Assembly (NCBI GenBank): GCA_002470565.1
Contig: DKMQ01000056.1
Coordinates: 1-13,536, forward strand
DNA: 13,536 bases
Direction: 5' to 3'
Source of the DNA: Oceanospirillaceae bacterium UBA7410
Lineage (GTDB): Bacteria > Pseudomonadota > Gammaproteobacteria > Pseudomonadales > Balneatricaceae
Part shown: positions 1 to 6,797 of the stretch, one piece after another
How the letters are laid out: every line of letters begins with the position of its first letter
How positions within the stretch are numbered: the stretch's first letter is position 1
Position numbers and translations under genes: made by a program
Notes under the pieces: generated by a model
Told to the model about the DNA's origin: nothing
The model's input: the letters and a program-made list of their open reading frames with translations, nothing else
Databases searched by the model: none

Positions 1-64
1 AACTAGTAGTACCTAGTAGCAGACCAACACTAACAGAGGAGATTATTGTTTTTATTTTTTTCAT
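1..64 (-). CDS. N-terminal fragment of a secreted or membrane protein (runs off the left edge)
   Basis: An ATG at 64-62 opens a frame of 21 codons that continues past the window edge. It is preceded by GAGG five bases upstream (plus-strand cctc at 70-73), a well-placed ribosome binding site. The visible peptide begins MKKIKTII and continues SSVSVGLLLGTTS: a lysine-rich start followed by a hydrophobic stretch, the classic n- and h-regions of a Sec signal peptide. No lipobox cysteine or signal peptidase site is reached before the edge, so lipoprotein and cleaved periplasmic protein remain equally possible. Nothing can be said about function. The real gene extends leftwards on the minus strand, downstream of ffs. 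Confidence 0.6.
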   Translation of the reverse strand, partial: MKKIKTIISSVSVGLLLGTTS

Positions 65-390
65 ATTTACCTCAATATTATTAAAGCACGCTTCATGAGC
101 ATGGCCTAATATACTCCAGCAAGTCCAGACATCAACATATTGCCTTTTAGTCTCATAGACCAAAATGGCATAAAAACTTAGCTTTATATTAGTTTTTAGA
201 AAAACAACGTGCCCTCCTTATCTTTAAAAACGTTTACGGTGAGGCACCGAGCTATTGCCGCTACCCTCCTACATTTAGTTGTAAAGAGCGCCGGGGGTAA
301 GCTAAAGGATTAGCCATGTATTCCACCATGTGGTCCACTTGCTTCAATAAGCGTCTAAAATAAGCTAAATATTTATATAAATCAAAGAAA
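65..390. other. Intergenic stretch with small hairpins; no gene recognised
   Basis: Between ffs and the left-edge gene there is no convincing coding region and no RNA family that I recognise. Small dyads are present: a 5-bp stem with a 3-base loop at 237-249 (CGGTG/CACCG on the minus strand, then TAAACGTTTTT), a CCAC/GTGG hairpin and a GCTAA/TTAGC hairpin between about 300 and 335. On the minus strand a 22-codon frame runs from ATG 329 to TAG 261, with only a weak ribosome binding site. The stretch could hold a small RNA or a structured leader, but I cannot assign one. Confidence 0.4.
108..135 (-). promoter_or_regulatory. Tentative sigma-70 promoter for the left-edge secreted-protein gene
   Basis: On the minus strand TTGATG (plus 130-135) lies 16 bases upstream of TATATT (plus 108-113). 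This would start transcription near 101 and give a leader of about 37 bases before the ATG at 64. Both boxes are fair matches, but the AT-rich surroundings make chance matches common, so confidence is low. Confidence 0.35.
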
Positions 391-504
391 TGGTGGTACC
401 CCTATCAGCCGCACCTCGGCACACGAATCCACCGCTGTGGCTGCTCCCTTCCAGGCCTGACCAGGTTTACGGTTTATCGTTGCGTGGGGACCAATAGGGC
501 TACC
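391..504 (-). ncRNA. ffs: Signal recognition particle 4.5S RNA
   Basis: This is the small bacterial SRP RNA that binds Ffh and, with FtsY, targets membrane proteins to the translocon. The minus strand carries the diagnostic apical domain at 462-439: GGTCAGGCCTGGAAGGGAGC followed by AGCC. It holds the GGAA tetraloop and the asymmetric internal loop contacted by the Ffh M domain. The base pair closing the tetraloop is U-G here where E. coli has C-G. The two ends pair as expected: the 5' strand GGTAGCCCTAT (504-494) matches ATAGGGGTACC (405-395) with one mismatch. That gives a rod of about 114 bases, like E. coli 4.5S. The mature ends are estimated from this pairing. T-rich sequence follows the 3' end (ATTTCTTTGATTT) and may act with the long stem as terminator. 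A 61-codon frame across it is a by-product of the RNA gene. Confidence 0.95.
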
Positions 505-538
505 ATAACGATCACAATCGATCGATTGCGAGGTGCGC

Positions 539-567
539 AGTATAGGCAAAAAGCCTATGATTCTCAA
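539..567 (-). promoter_or_regulatory. sigma-70 promoter of ffs
   Basis: On the minus strand TTGAGA (plus 562-567) and TATACT (plus 539-544) are separated by exactly 17 bases. The expected start is near 532, in a GC-rich discriminator (GCGCACC) like those of stable-RNA promoters. The leader to the mature 5' end would be about 28 bases and contains the 14-base palindrome CAATCGATCGATTG (515-528), which would be removed when the 5' end is processed. An AT-rich block lies upstream of the -35 box. Confidence 0.8.
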
Positions 568-574
568 GTGATTT

Positions 575-591
575 TTATACAGATTGTATAA
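575..591. repeat. Perfect 7-3-7 inverted repeat upstream of the ffs promoter
   Basis: The plus strand reads TTATACAGATTGTATAA: arms TTATACA and TGTATAA around GAT. It lies seven bases upstream of the ffs -35 box and 11 bases beyond the moeA stop codon. It could be an UP-like AT-rich element, an operator, or a weak hairpin after moeA; there is no T-tract on the moeA side. Its minus-strand core TATACAATCTG recurs in front of moaB. Confidence 0.5.
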
Positions 592-602
592 TAATATGGC
601 CT

Positions 603-1844
603 TTACACGCCGTAGCTAACATAAGGCAAAAACTCCACCTGTTGCGCCTGCTCTCCTGATGTATTTACTTTTATTACCGCTAGGCCATGCCCTTCCATGG
701 CGGTGCTTAGCACCCCTGAGTTTTGATTAGTCATCGCCTCTATCACCAAGCCTGCCTGCGCATGAGGCAACACCCTTACCCGCAGGTATTCTTGTCTTTC
801 GCTTGGTTTTTTGGGAGGGTTCACCAAATGCGCAGTTAAACTATAGCCTTTGTTATCTCTGCAGCCTTGTAGCGCTAGTAGAAAGGGCCTAGCCATTATC
901 ATAAAGGTCACCAACACACTGGCAGGGTTGCCTGGCAAACCAAAAAATGGGGTGTGTTTTACACGACCAAAGGCCAGTGGTTTACCTGGCTTTATCGCTA
1001 GTTTCCAAACGTCTAGCTGACCTAGGGTTTCTACTGCCCCTTTTACATGGTCTTCTTCGCCTTCGGACACACCACCACTGGTAATAATAATGTCTGCCTG
1101 GTCTGCTGCCAAAGCTAGGGCGTTTTCAGTGGTAGAGCGCTCATCAGTAATAATGCCTATGTCTACTAGATCCATGCCTAGCTGGTCTATTAGTCCTGCT
1201 AATAAAAAGCGGTTTGAATTATAGATTTGGCCAGTTTTTAGGGCTTGGCCTGGATTTACTAGCTCGCTGCCCGTGGAGGCTATGGCTATTTTTAGACGAC
1301 GATACACGTCTACATGCTCTATGCCCATCGATGCCAACACTCCCAAGTGCCTTGCTTCAAGCTTGGTGCCTATTTCACATACCACTTGTCCTGTGGTGAT
1401 GTCTTGGGCTTTTAGGCGTATAAACTGGCCTTGCTTTTGTCCTTGCTGCAATGCGCTTTGGCGGATGCAAATGCCCCCTTCTACTTTGTCCACATCTTCT
1501 TGAATCACCACAAGCTGTGCATTAGCTGGCACTTGCGCCCCAGTAAATATACGAGCACAGGTATGGGGCTCTAATGCTTGGGGCACTTGTCCTGCCGCTA
1601 TGCGCTGGCTCACTGGTATTGCAGCTAGGTGCACATCTTCTGTGCGCATGGCATAGCCGTCCATAGCGCTGTTATCCGCTGGGGGCACATCTACCATTGA
1701 TATCACAGGGGTACTTAATACCCGACCTACGGCATAAAATAAAGACACCCGTTGCGTGCTAAGGGTGCATGTTGCAGCTTGCATTATTTGCTGCTGCGCA
1801 TCAGCTACGCTGGTAAGGCTAGTTTTGTTAGTAATAGTAGGCAT
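603..1844 (-). CDS. moeA: Molybdopterin molybdenumtransferase MoeA
   Basis: This cytoplasmic enzyme inserts molybdate into adenylated molybdopterin, the last step to basic molybdenum cofactor. The product is 413 residues (E. coli MoeA is 411). The family landmarks appear in order: MDGYA at 61-65, IFTGAQVP around 99-106, AQDITTG with D148, STGSELV with E194, D234 in IITDE, SGGVSEGEEDHVK at 256-268 with D265, KPGKP at 285-289 and GLPGNPASV at 302-310. The acidic residues that match the E. coli active site are all present, so the enzyme should be functional. Its ATG overlaps the last base of the moaB stop codon (TAATG), and there is little independent ribosome binding site, so translation is probably coupled to moaB. 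MogA or another molybdopterin adenylyltransferase would have to come from elsewhere or be supplied by the MoaB next to it. Confidence 0.95.
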   Translation of the reverse strand: MPTITNKTSLTSVADAQQQIMQAATCTLSTQRVSLFYAVGRVLSTPVISMVDVPPADNSAMDGYAMRTEDVHLAAIPVSQRIAAGQVPQALEPHTCARIFTGAQVPANAQLVVIQEDVDKVEGGICIRQSALQQGQKQGQFIRLKAQDITTGQVVCEIGTKLEARHLGVLASMGIEHVDVYRRLKIAIASTGSELVNPGQALKTGQIYNSNRFLLAGLIDQLGMDLVDIGIITDERSTTENALALAADQADIIITSGGVSEGEEDHVKGAVETLGQLDVWKLAIKPGKPLAFGRVKHTPFFGLPGNPASVLVTFMIMARPFLLALQGCRDNKGYSLTAHLVNPPKKPSERQEYLRVRVLPHAQAGLVIEAMTNQNSGVLSTAMEGHGLAVIKVNTSGEQAQQVEFLPYVSYGV

Positions 1845-2380
1845 TACGAAGTTAAATCATTGGATGAGTGAAAGGTCACCATTTCTACAAAGTTACAGGG
1901 TTTATGCCGGCTGTCTAGTTGTTCACAAATAATGCCATTCCATGCTGTTTTGCACGCTCCTGTAGAGCCTGGCATGCTAAAAATCACGGTGCGATTAGCC
2001 ACACCTGCCACAGTGCGAGACTGTATGGTAGAAGTGCCAATTTCTGTAAAAGATAAGCTTCTAAACAGCTCACCAAAGCCTTCAATCACCTGGTCAAACA
2101 ATGGCAATAATGCATCAGGGGTGGTGTCTCTTGCGGTAAAGCCTGTACCACCGGTTACTAGCACCGCGTGCACGTTGATATCTGCTATCCAGCCACTCAC
2201 AGCAGCACGTATTTGATACACATCATCTTTTACAATGGCGTGTTGTGCTAGTTGGTGCCCTGCCCCACGTAAAAGCTCTATCAGCGTGGCCCCAGATTTA
2301 TCAGTAGCCACAGTGCGAGTGTCAGACACTGTTAATACAGCAATGTTAATGGGCTTTTGTGGCGAGCTAGTGTTGGTCAT
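1844..2380 (-). CDS. moaB: MoaB/MogA-family molybdenum cofactor biosynthesis protein (MoaB type)
   Basis: The protein is 178 residues from the chosen start and closely follows E. coli MoaB (170). The MoCF-binding fold is marked by VLVTGGTGFTARDTTPDALL (residues 74-93, with TGGTG and D85), GFGELFRSLSFTEIGTSTIQ, SRTVAGVANRT and MPGST (136-140). MogA-type relatives adenylylate molybdopterin. Some MoaB proteins do this too, whereas the E. coli MoaB is thought to be redundant, so the activity is uncertain but the family is not. I chose the ATG at 2380 because AGAGG lies five bases upstream and the protein then begins like other MoaB proteins. A start 39 bases further upstream would add an unlikely MLFLLLSQDPEAL extension. 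It is the first gene of a two-gene operon with moeA. An inverted repeat with a possible TATACT -10 box lies 44-74 bases upstream. Confidence 0.93.
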   Translation of the reverse strand: MTNTSSPQKPINIAVLTVSDTRTVATDKSGATLIELLRGAGHQLAQHAIVKDDVYQIRAAVSGWIADINVHAVLVTGGTGFTARDTTPDALLPLFDQVIEGFGELFRSLSFTEIGTSTIQSRTVAGVANRTVIFSMPGSTGACKTAWNGIICEQLDSRHKPCNFVEMVTFHSSNDLTS

Positions 2381-2425
2381 GAGTGCCTCTGGGTCTTGGC
2401 TTAACAGTAAAAATAACACCTTTAG

Positions 2426-2454
2426 TATACAGTCTGTTTGGTTCAGATTGTATA
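2426..2454. repeat. 11-bp inverted repeat overlapping the likely moaB promoter
   Basis: The arms TATACAGTCTG (2426-2436) and CAGATTGTATA (2444-2454) match at 10 of 11 positions when folded, around a 7-base spacer. A TATACT hexamer on the minus strand (2429-2424) overlaps the moaB-proximal arm and could be the moaB -10 box, though no good -35 box is seen. The position suits an operator. The right arm is identical to the core of the inverted repeat at 575-591. Confidence 0.5.
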
Positions 2455-2468
2455 GGCAGTTGCCTTAG

Positions 2469-2583
2469 TTACTAGTAATATCAGTGGCTAGGCCACCCCT
2501 CCAGCACTTATGCAACTTTAGTCTCACTTACTAAGGTCTAATTTTCAATATTCCCCAGTTCTCTAGACTAGGTAGCAACCTAG
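2469..2583. promoter_or_regulatory. Divergent control region with three short palindromes
   Basis: Between moaB and the importer operon are TTACTAGTAA (2469-2478), GTGGC-TAG-GCCAC (2484-2496) and CTAGGT-AGCA-ACCTAG (2568-2583), all perfect. The last lies 66 bases upstream of the binding protein start and is the best placed as an operator or leader hairpin. I see no strong sigma-70 promoter and no sigma-54 box for the plus-strand operon, so its promoter is unassigned. Confidence 0.35.
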
Positions 2584-2649
2584 AGGCACCTACGCACAAA
2601 CTGCTGGCAGTGTTCATCTGGGCTTAACAACAATAAATTGGAGTTTGCC

Positions 2650-4023
2650 ATGACAGATGTAAAATCTGAAGACACAAATAAAAAGACGGGCTGGTCTCGT
2701 CGTGATGTGTTGAAAGCCACGTCAGCTGGAGCCGCAGCAGGCGCTACACCTATGTTCTTTACTCAAAATGCATGGGCTGAAGAAGCAATTGGTAACTACC
2801 CTGTTAAAGGTAGTGAAGTTGTACTTGGTTTTAACGTTCCACAAACTGGCGCATACGCAGACGAAGGCGCTGATGAATTACGTGCCTACAAGCTAGCTGT
2901 TAAGCATTTGAACAACGGTGGCGGCATGCTCGACACCCTTAAGCCAAGCAAATTGACCGGTAACGGCATTTTGGGTAAAAAAGTTACTTATGTAACGGGT
3001 GACACACAAACTAACGCTGATGCTTCTCGCACCTCTGCTCGTCGTATGATCGAGCGTGATAAAGTAATCATGGTTACTGGTGGTTCTTCTTCTGGTATCG
3101 CTATTGCACAGCAGTACTTGTGTAATGAGCTAGGCATTATCTTTATGTGTGGTTTGACTCACTCAAACGACACTACAGGTAAGGACAAGCAGCGTTATGG
3201 CTTCCGCCATTTCTTCAACGCTCACATGACAGGTAAGGCACTTTCTCCTGTATTGAGCAAAGAATACGGCAAAGACCGTCGTGCTTTCCACCTAACAGCT
3301 GACTATTCTTGGGGCCACACCCAGCAAGAGTCTATGCAAGAGTTTACCGAGAAAGAAGGTTGGTCTACTGCTGGCAACATCATGACGCCATTGAAGACTA
3401 CTGACTTCTCTCAGTACTTGTCTCAAGTATTGAACTCAGACGCAGACGTTCTAATCTTGAACCACTACGGCGCGAACATGGTTAACTCTCTAACCAACGC
3501 TGTAAACTTCGGCATGCGTGACATGCAGAAAAACGGTAAGAACCTAGAAATAGTAGTGCCTTTATACAGTCGTTTGATGGCTAAAGGTGCTGGTTCTGCA
3601 AACATCGACGGTGTATTAGGCACCTCGGGTTGGAACTGGGCTCTACAAGATGAAGGTTCTCAAGTATTTGTTAAAACCTTTACTGATGAATATGGATTCC
3701 CACCTTCACAGGCTGCTCACACTTGTTACGTACAGACGCTTTTGTATGCTAACGCATGTGAAATGGCAGGTACTTTCTACCCACCAGAAGTTATCAAAGC
3801 CCTTGAAGACTTTAAATTCACTGGCGCTGGTAACGGCGAAACCTTATACCGTGGTTCTGATCACCAGTGTATTAAGGACATCTTGGTTATGCAGGGTAAA
3901 TCACCTTCTGCACGTACCAGCGAATTCGACTATCTTAAGATCGTTGATGAAGTTGATGCTGCAACCGTGGACTATGATCCAGCCATCTTTGGCGGTGAGT
4001 TAGGCCCATACATCCCAGCATAA
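2650..4023 (+). CDS. Tat-exported substrate-binding protein of a HAAT-type ABC importer
   Basis: This is the periplasmic binding protein of the importer encoded just downstream; it would capture the substrate and deliver it to the permeases. It has 457 residues from the chosen ATG, where TTGGAG lies six bases upstream; a TTG 12 bases earlier is in frame but overlaps that site. Residues 16-22, SRRDVLK, are a twin-arginine signal, followed by a small hydrophobic alanine/glycine-rich region and an AWA-EE cleavage site near residue 43. The mature part starts VVLGFNVPQTGAYADEG, typical of the Leu/Ile/Val-amide-urea binding fold, with the expected Asn/Thr/Ser-rich pocket loops (TGDTQTNADASRT, VTGGSSSGIAIAQQ, TADYSWG). 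The type is nearer to amide- or urea-like binders than to classical LivJ, but no urease or amidase gene is present, so the substrate is unknown. Tat export implies folding in the cytoplasm first. A terminator hairpin directly follows the gene. Confidence 0.88.
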   Translation: MTDVKSEDTNKKTGWSRRDVLKATSAGAAAGATPMFFTQNAWAEEAIGNYPVKGSEVVLGFNVPQTGAYADEGADELRAYKLAVKHLNNGGGMLDTLKPSKLTGNGILGKKVTYVTGDTQTNADASRTSARRMIERDKVIMVTGGSSSGIAIAQQYLCNELGIIFMCGLTHSNDTTGKDKQRYGFRHFFNAHMTGKALSPVLSKEYGKDRRAFHLTADYSWGHTQQESMQEFTEKEGWSTAGNIMTPLKTTDFSQYLSQVLNSDADVLILNHYGANMVNSLTNAVNFGMRDMQKNGKNLEIVVPLYSRLMAKGAGSANIDGVLGTSGWNWALQDEGSQVFVKTFTDEYGFPPSQAAHTCYVQTLLYANACEMAGTFYPPEVIKALEDFKFTGAGNGETLYRGSDHQCIKDILVMQGKSPSARTSEFDYLKIVDEVDAATVDYDPAIFGGELGPYIPA

Positions 4024-4042
4024 GCTAGATGTATTGACCCAG

Positions 4043-4076
4043 ACGGGCCAGTTTAATGCTGGCCCGTTTTTATTTT
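4043..4076 (+). terminator. Intrinsic terminator or attenuator between binding protein and permease genes
   Basis: The arms ACGGGCCAG (4043-4051) and CTGGCCCGT (4059-4067) form a perfect 9-bp stem around a 7-base loop, followed by TTTTTATTTT. It begins 20 bases after the binding protein stop codon. Partial read-through would give more binding protein than permease/ATPase, the usual ratio in such importers. Confidence 0.85.
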
Positions 4077-4137
4077 ACTTAATATAAAATTACATCAACA
4101 TGACCTTGCCACAGCAACCAATGGGAGTATCTCCACA

Positions 4138-5037
4138 ATGGATATGACGCTCAACGCTTTTACTCTATCTATCTTAACCGGCCTACAGCTGGGTTCCATT
4201 TACGTGCTCATTGCTCTGGGCCTTACACTTATTTTTGGTACTTTGGGCGTAGTTAACTTTGCCCACGGTGCCCTTTATCTCATCGCTATTTATTTGGCTG
4301 TGAGTATCAATAATGCTCTAGGTTTTGGCCTGGCGCTGATTATAGTGCCTCCTGTGCTGTTTATAATCGGGGTGCTTTTGGAACGCGGCTTAATTCAGCG
4401 TTTCTATGACCGGCCACACACTGATCAAATCTTGGTAACCTTTGGCTTAGCCATCGTTTTGCAAGAGTTTCTTAAGTGGGTATTTGGTGCTAACAATATT
4501 CCGTTTACCATCCCTGCTTGGGGTAACGGCATTATCTTTATGCATGAATACCTACCATTCTTAGAGGGTTTTGTAGTGTATCCCAAGTGGCGCATGATAT
4601 TGGTAGTAGTCGCTATCGTTACTGTATCAGCCGTATTTGCTCTATTACACCTTACCCGCTTTGGTTTGGTTATTCGTGCAGGTATGCGTGATGCAGAAAT
4701 GCTGCAGTTCCTTGGTGTTAACATTAACCGTCGCTTTATGGTGGTGTTTGGCTTAGGTGCCATGATTGCAGGTATCGCTGGTGTATTTGGCGGGCCGGTA
4801 ACTCAAGTATCACCAGAAGTAGGCATGCAGTTACTTGTGCCTTCATTCTTGATTGTAGTAATTGGCGGCATGGGCTCCCTGGGTGGCGCTGTGTTAGCTG
4901 GTATATTGATTGGTATGGCGCAAAGCTTCACAGCACCTTACATCTACATTAATACCATTATTATCTACCTAATCACTGTAATCATCTTATTGGTTCGCCC
5001 TCGTGGTTTATTAGGTGCCAAAGGAGTATTTGAATAA
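4138..5037 (+). CDS. livH: LivH-type ABC importer permease
   Basis: This is an integral inner-membrane protein, the first of the two permease subunits that form the HAAT translocation channel. It has 299 residues and about eight hydrophobic segments. It carries family motifs: GLQLGSIYVLIALGLTLIFG followed by VVNFAHGALY in the N-terminal third, the cytoplasmic ATPase-coupling loop RFGLVIRAGMRDAEMLQFLG around 181-200, GGMGSLGGAVLAGILIG near 245, and the C-terminal RPRGLLG. GGGAG-like sequence (GGGAG, 4123-4127) lies ten bases upstream of the ATG; a second ATG two codons later would space it less well. The length fits LivH rather than the roughly 500-residue urea permease UrtB, which argues against a standard urea importer. 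It overlaps the next gene by one base (TAATG). The symbol denotes the family; the substrate is not known to be branched-chain amino acids. Confidence 0.9.
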   Translation: MDMTLNAFTLSILTGLQLGSIYVLIALGLTLIFGTLGVVNFAHGALYLIAIYLAVSINNALGFGLALIIVPPVLFIIGVLLERGLIQRFYDRPHTDQILVTFGLAIVLQEFLKWVFGANNIPFTIPAWGNGIIFMHEYLPFLEGFVVYPKWRMILVVVAIVTVSAVFALLHLTRFGLVIRAGMRDAEMLQFLGVNINRRFMVVFGLGAMIAGIAGVFGGPVTQVSPEVGMQLLVPSFLIVVIGGMGSLGGAVLAGILIGMAQSFTAPYIYINTIIIYLITVIILLVRPRGLLGAKGVFE

Positions 5038-6011
5038 TGTTGAATCAAGATAACTTTTGGCAACACAACAAAGCTGTACTTTTGTTTGCTTTAGTCGCCT
5101 TAACCATGCCTTTATGGTTCCCAATTATGGGTGGATACTCAGGCCTAGATACTAAGATCATGATCTTTTGTATTTTTGTGGTAGGTTTTGATATTTTGCT
5201 AGGTTTTACTGGCTACTTGTCTTTTGGACACGCTGCCTTCTTTGGTATTTCCGCTTATGTTACTGGCATTATGTTGAAGAGCTTCTCTGATAACATTATT
5301 CCAGCAATATTAGTGGCCGTTTTAGCTGCCACGGTTGTGGCTGTGATTATTGGTTTGCTTACGCTAAAAAGAACAGGTATTTATTTTTCTATTCTTACCT
5401 TAGCTTTTGCCGAAATGTTCGACTCAATGGCTATGTCTATGTTGCAAAAATGGACTGGCGGTGAAAACGGTCTAACAGGCATGCCTACACCTATGTTGTT
5501 TAACTTGAAAATGCAGGGCGACACGGTATTTTACTTTGTTACCTTTATGGCTATCTTCTTGTTTTACATGGCTAAGCGTATTGAACGCTCGCCTGTAGGT
5601 TTAATGATGAAAGCTATTAAGTGTAACCAAACCCGCTTGGAGTTCACTGGTATCAACGCCCGTAAATACAAGCTATTAGCCTTTGTAATAAGCGCTGTAT
5701 ATGCTGCGATTGCTGGCGCCTTAATGGTGGTTTATGAGCCTTTTGTAGGCCATGAATTCTTAGGTTGGCATCAGTCTGGCGAAGTCGTCATCATGTCTGT
5801 CATCGGTGGCGTAGGCACTTTAGTTGGCCCTATGTTAGGTGCAGGTTTCATGTTGTACTTTGAAAACGTATTGTCTGTAGACCTTGGAGAACAGTGGTTA
5901 CTTGTTCTAGGTGCAATCTTTATGGCTGTTGTTGTGTTTATGCCTGGTGGCTTTATGGAAGGCATTGCTCGCCTGAAAAAGCGTTATTTCACTACCGTTG
6001 ACGGCGAATAA
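5037..6011 (+). CDS. livM: LivM-type ABC importer permease
   Basis: This is the second membrane permease, pairing with the preceding LivH-like protein. It has 324 residues with multiple hydrophobic segments. Family signatures are GFTGYLSFGHAAFFGISAYV (about residues 57-76), SILTLAFAEMF, the coupling loop ERSPVGLMMKAIKCNQTRLE near 182-201, then FTGINARKYKLLAFVISA and GEVVIMSVIGGVGTLVGPML near 244-263. AAGGAG sits ten bases before the ATG, inside the end of livH, so the two subunits are made together. Nothing looks truncated. As with its partner, family membership is clear and the substrate is not. Confidence 0.9.
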   Translation: MLNQDNFWQHNKAVLLFALVALTMPLWFPIMGGYSGLDTKIMIFCIFVVGFDILLGFTGYLSFGHAAFFGISAYVTGIMLKSFSDNIIPAILVAVLAATVVAVIIGLLTLKRTGIYFSILTLAFAEMFDSMAMSMLQKWTGGENGLTGMPTPMLFNLKMQGDTVFYFVTFMAIFLFYMAKRIERSPVGLMMKAIKCNQTRLEFTGINARKYKLLAFVISAVYAAIAGALMVVYEPFVGHEFLGWHQSGEVVIMSVIGGVGTLVGPMLGAGFMLYFENVLSVDLGEQWLLVLGAIFMAVVVFMPGGFMEGIARLKKRYFTTVDGE

Positions 6012-6022
6012 GGAACTGAATC

Positions 6023-6775
6023 ATGGCTATATTAGATATACATCAAGTATCTTTAAGTTTTGGTGGTTTAAAAGCCTTACAAAACGTGAATTTAAAAATT
6101 GAAAAAGGCACCACTCACGCTCTTATCGGGCCTAACGGTGCTGGTAAATCAACGTTATTGAACGTGTTAACAGGCATGCTTAAGCCTGATGATGGTTCAG
6201 TAATGTTTGATGGCAAACCACTGCTTAATGTGAACTCGTTTGACATTAACCAGCTTGGCATTGCTAAGGTTTTCCAAACGCCAGCTGTGTTCCCAGAAAT
6301 GACTGTGTTACAAAACGTAACCATTCCTGTGTTTGCAGCTAGAGACGGGTCTTTTAATCTGAATATGTTTGAGGGTCGTGCCAAACAGCGCCCTCTTATC
6401 GAATTTGCAGAACAACAGATCTGTGAGCTAGGCTTAGAAAAACACATGTACTCTTTGGCAGGTAGTTTGTCACGTGGTGATAAGCGTCGTTTAGAAATGG
6501 CTATTTGTTTGGCTAACAAGCCACGCTTATTGTTACTTGACGAACCTACTGCCGGCATGGCTCGCCATGAAACAGAGAAAACCATTGAACTGCTTAATAG
6601 CATGCAAGATGGCATCACCAAAGTGATTGTTGAACATGACATGAATGTGGTTTTCTCTTTGGCAGAAAAGATTTCTGTGTTAGCTCAAGGCCAAATTATT
6701 GCTGAAGGTACTCCAGACGAAATCAAGGGTCATCCTAAAGTTATTGAAGCCTATCTTGGCGAAGCTCAAGTTTAA
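6023..6775 (+). CDS. livG: LivG-type ABC importer ATPase
   Basis: This is one of the two cytoplasmic ATPases that drive the importer. It has 250 residues. Walker A is GPNGAGKST (36-44), the Q-loop glutamine is Q85 in VFQTP, Walker B with the catalytic glutamate is LLLLDEP (169-175) and the switch histidine is H205 in VEHD. The ABC signature reads LSRGD (149-153) where most LivG proteins have LSYGQ or LSGGQ: the glycine at the fourth position, which contacts ATP, is kept, but the third and fifth positions differ. The residues after it (KRRLEMA) are family-like. The gene begins 11 bases after livM, with AAGGAA before the ATG. Confidence 0.92.
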   Translation: MAILDIHQVSLSFGGLKALQNVNLKIEKGTTHALIGPNGAGKSTLLNVLTGMLKPDDGSVMFDGKPLLNVNSFDINQLGIAKVFQTPAVFPEMTVLQNVTIPVFAARDGSFNLNMFEGRAKQRPLIEFAEQQICELGLEKHMYSLAGSLSRGDKRRLEMAICLANKPRLLLLDEPTAGMARHETEKTIELLNSMQDGITKVIVEHDMNVVFSLAEKISVLAQGQIIAEGTPDEIKGHPKVIEAYLGEAQV

Positions 6776-6797
6776 TAAGCGCATAAGGAAACATACT

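Noticed and set aside
382..567. 61-codon minus-strand frame
   Set aside because: It lies over the SRP RNA gene and its promoter; the RNA motif explains the sequence and the peptide resembles nothing.
2381..2419. Upstream start for moaB adding 13 residues
   Set aside because: The downstream ATG has AGAGG at the right distance and matches the usual MoaB length.
2469..2583. Molybdenum cofactor riboswitch ahead of moaB
   Set aside because: The leader is short and I could not find the conserved Moco RNA core; the palindromes here are small and separate.
2638..2649. TTG start for the binding protein
   Set aside because: This start overlaps the ribosome binding site that serves the ATG at 2650.
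6115..6642. 175-codon minus-strand frame inside livG
   Set aside because: It is opposite a fully conserved ATPase, with no ribosome binding site or recognisable domain.
6699..6797. Longer N-terminus for the LivF-like ATPase
   Set aside because: It would overlap livG by 77 bases. The ATG at 6798 has a good ribosome binding site and gives a normal family N-terminus.
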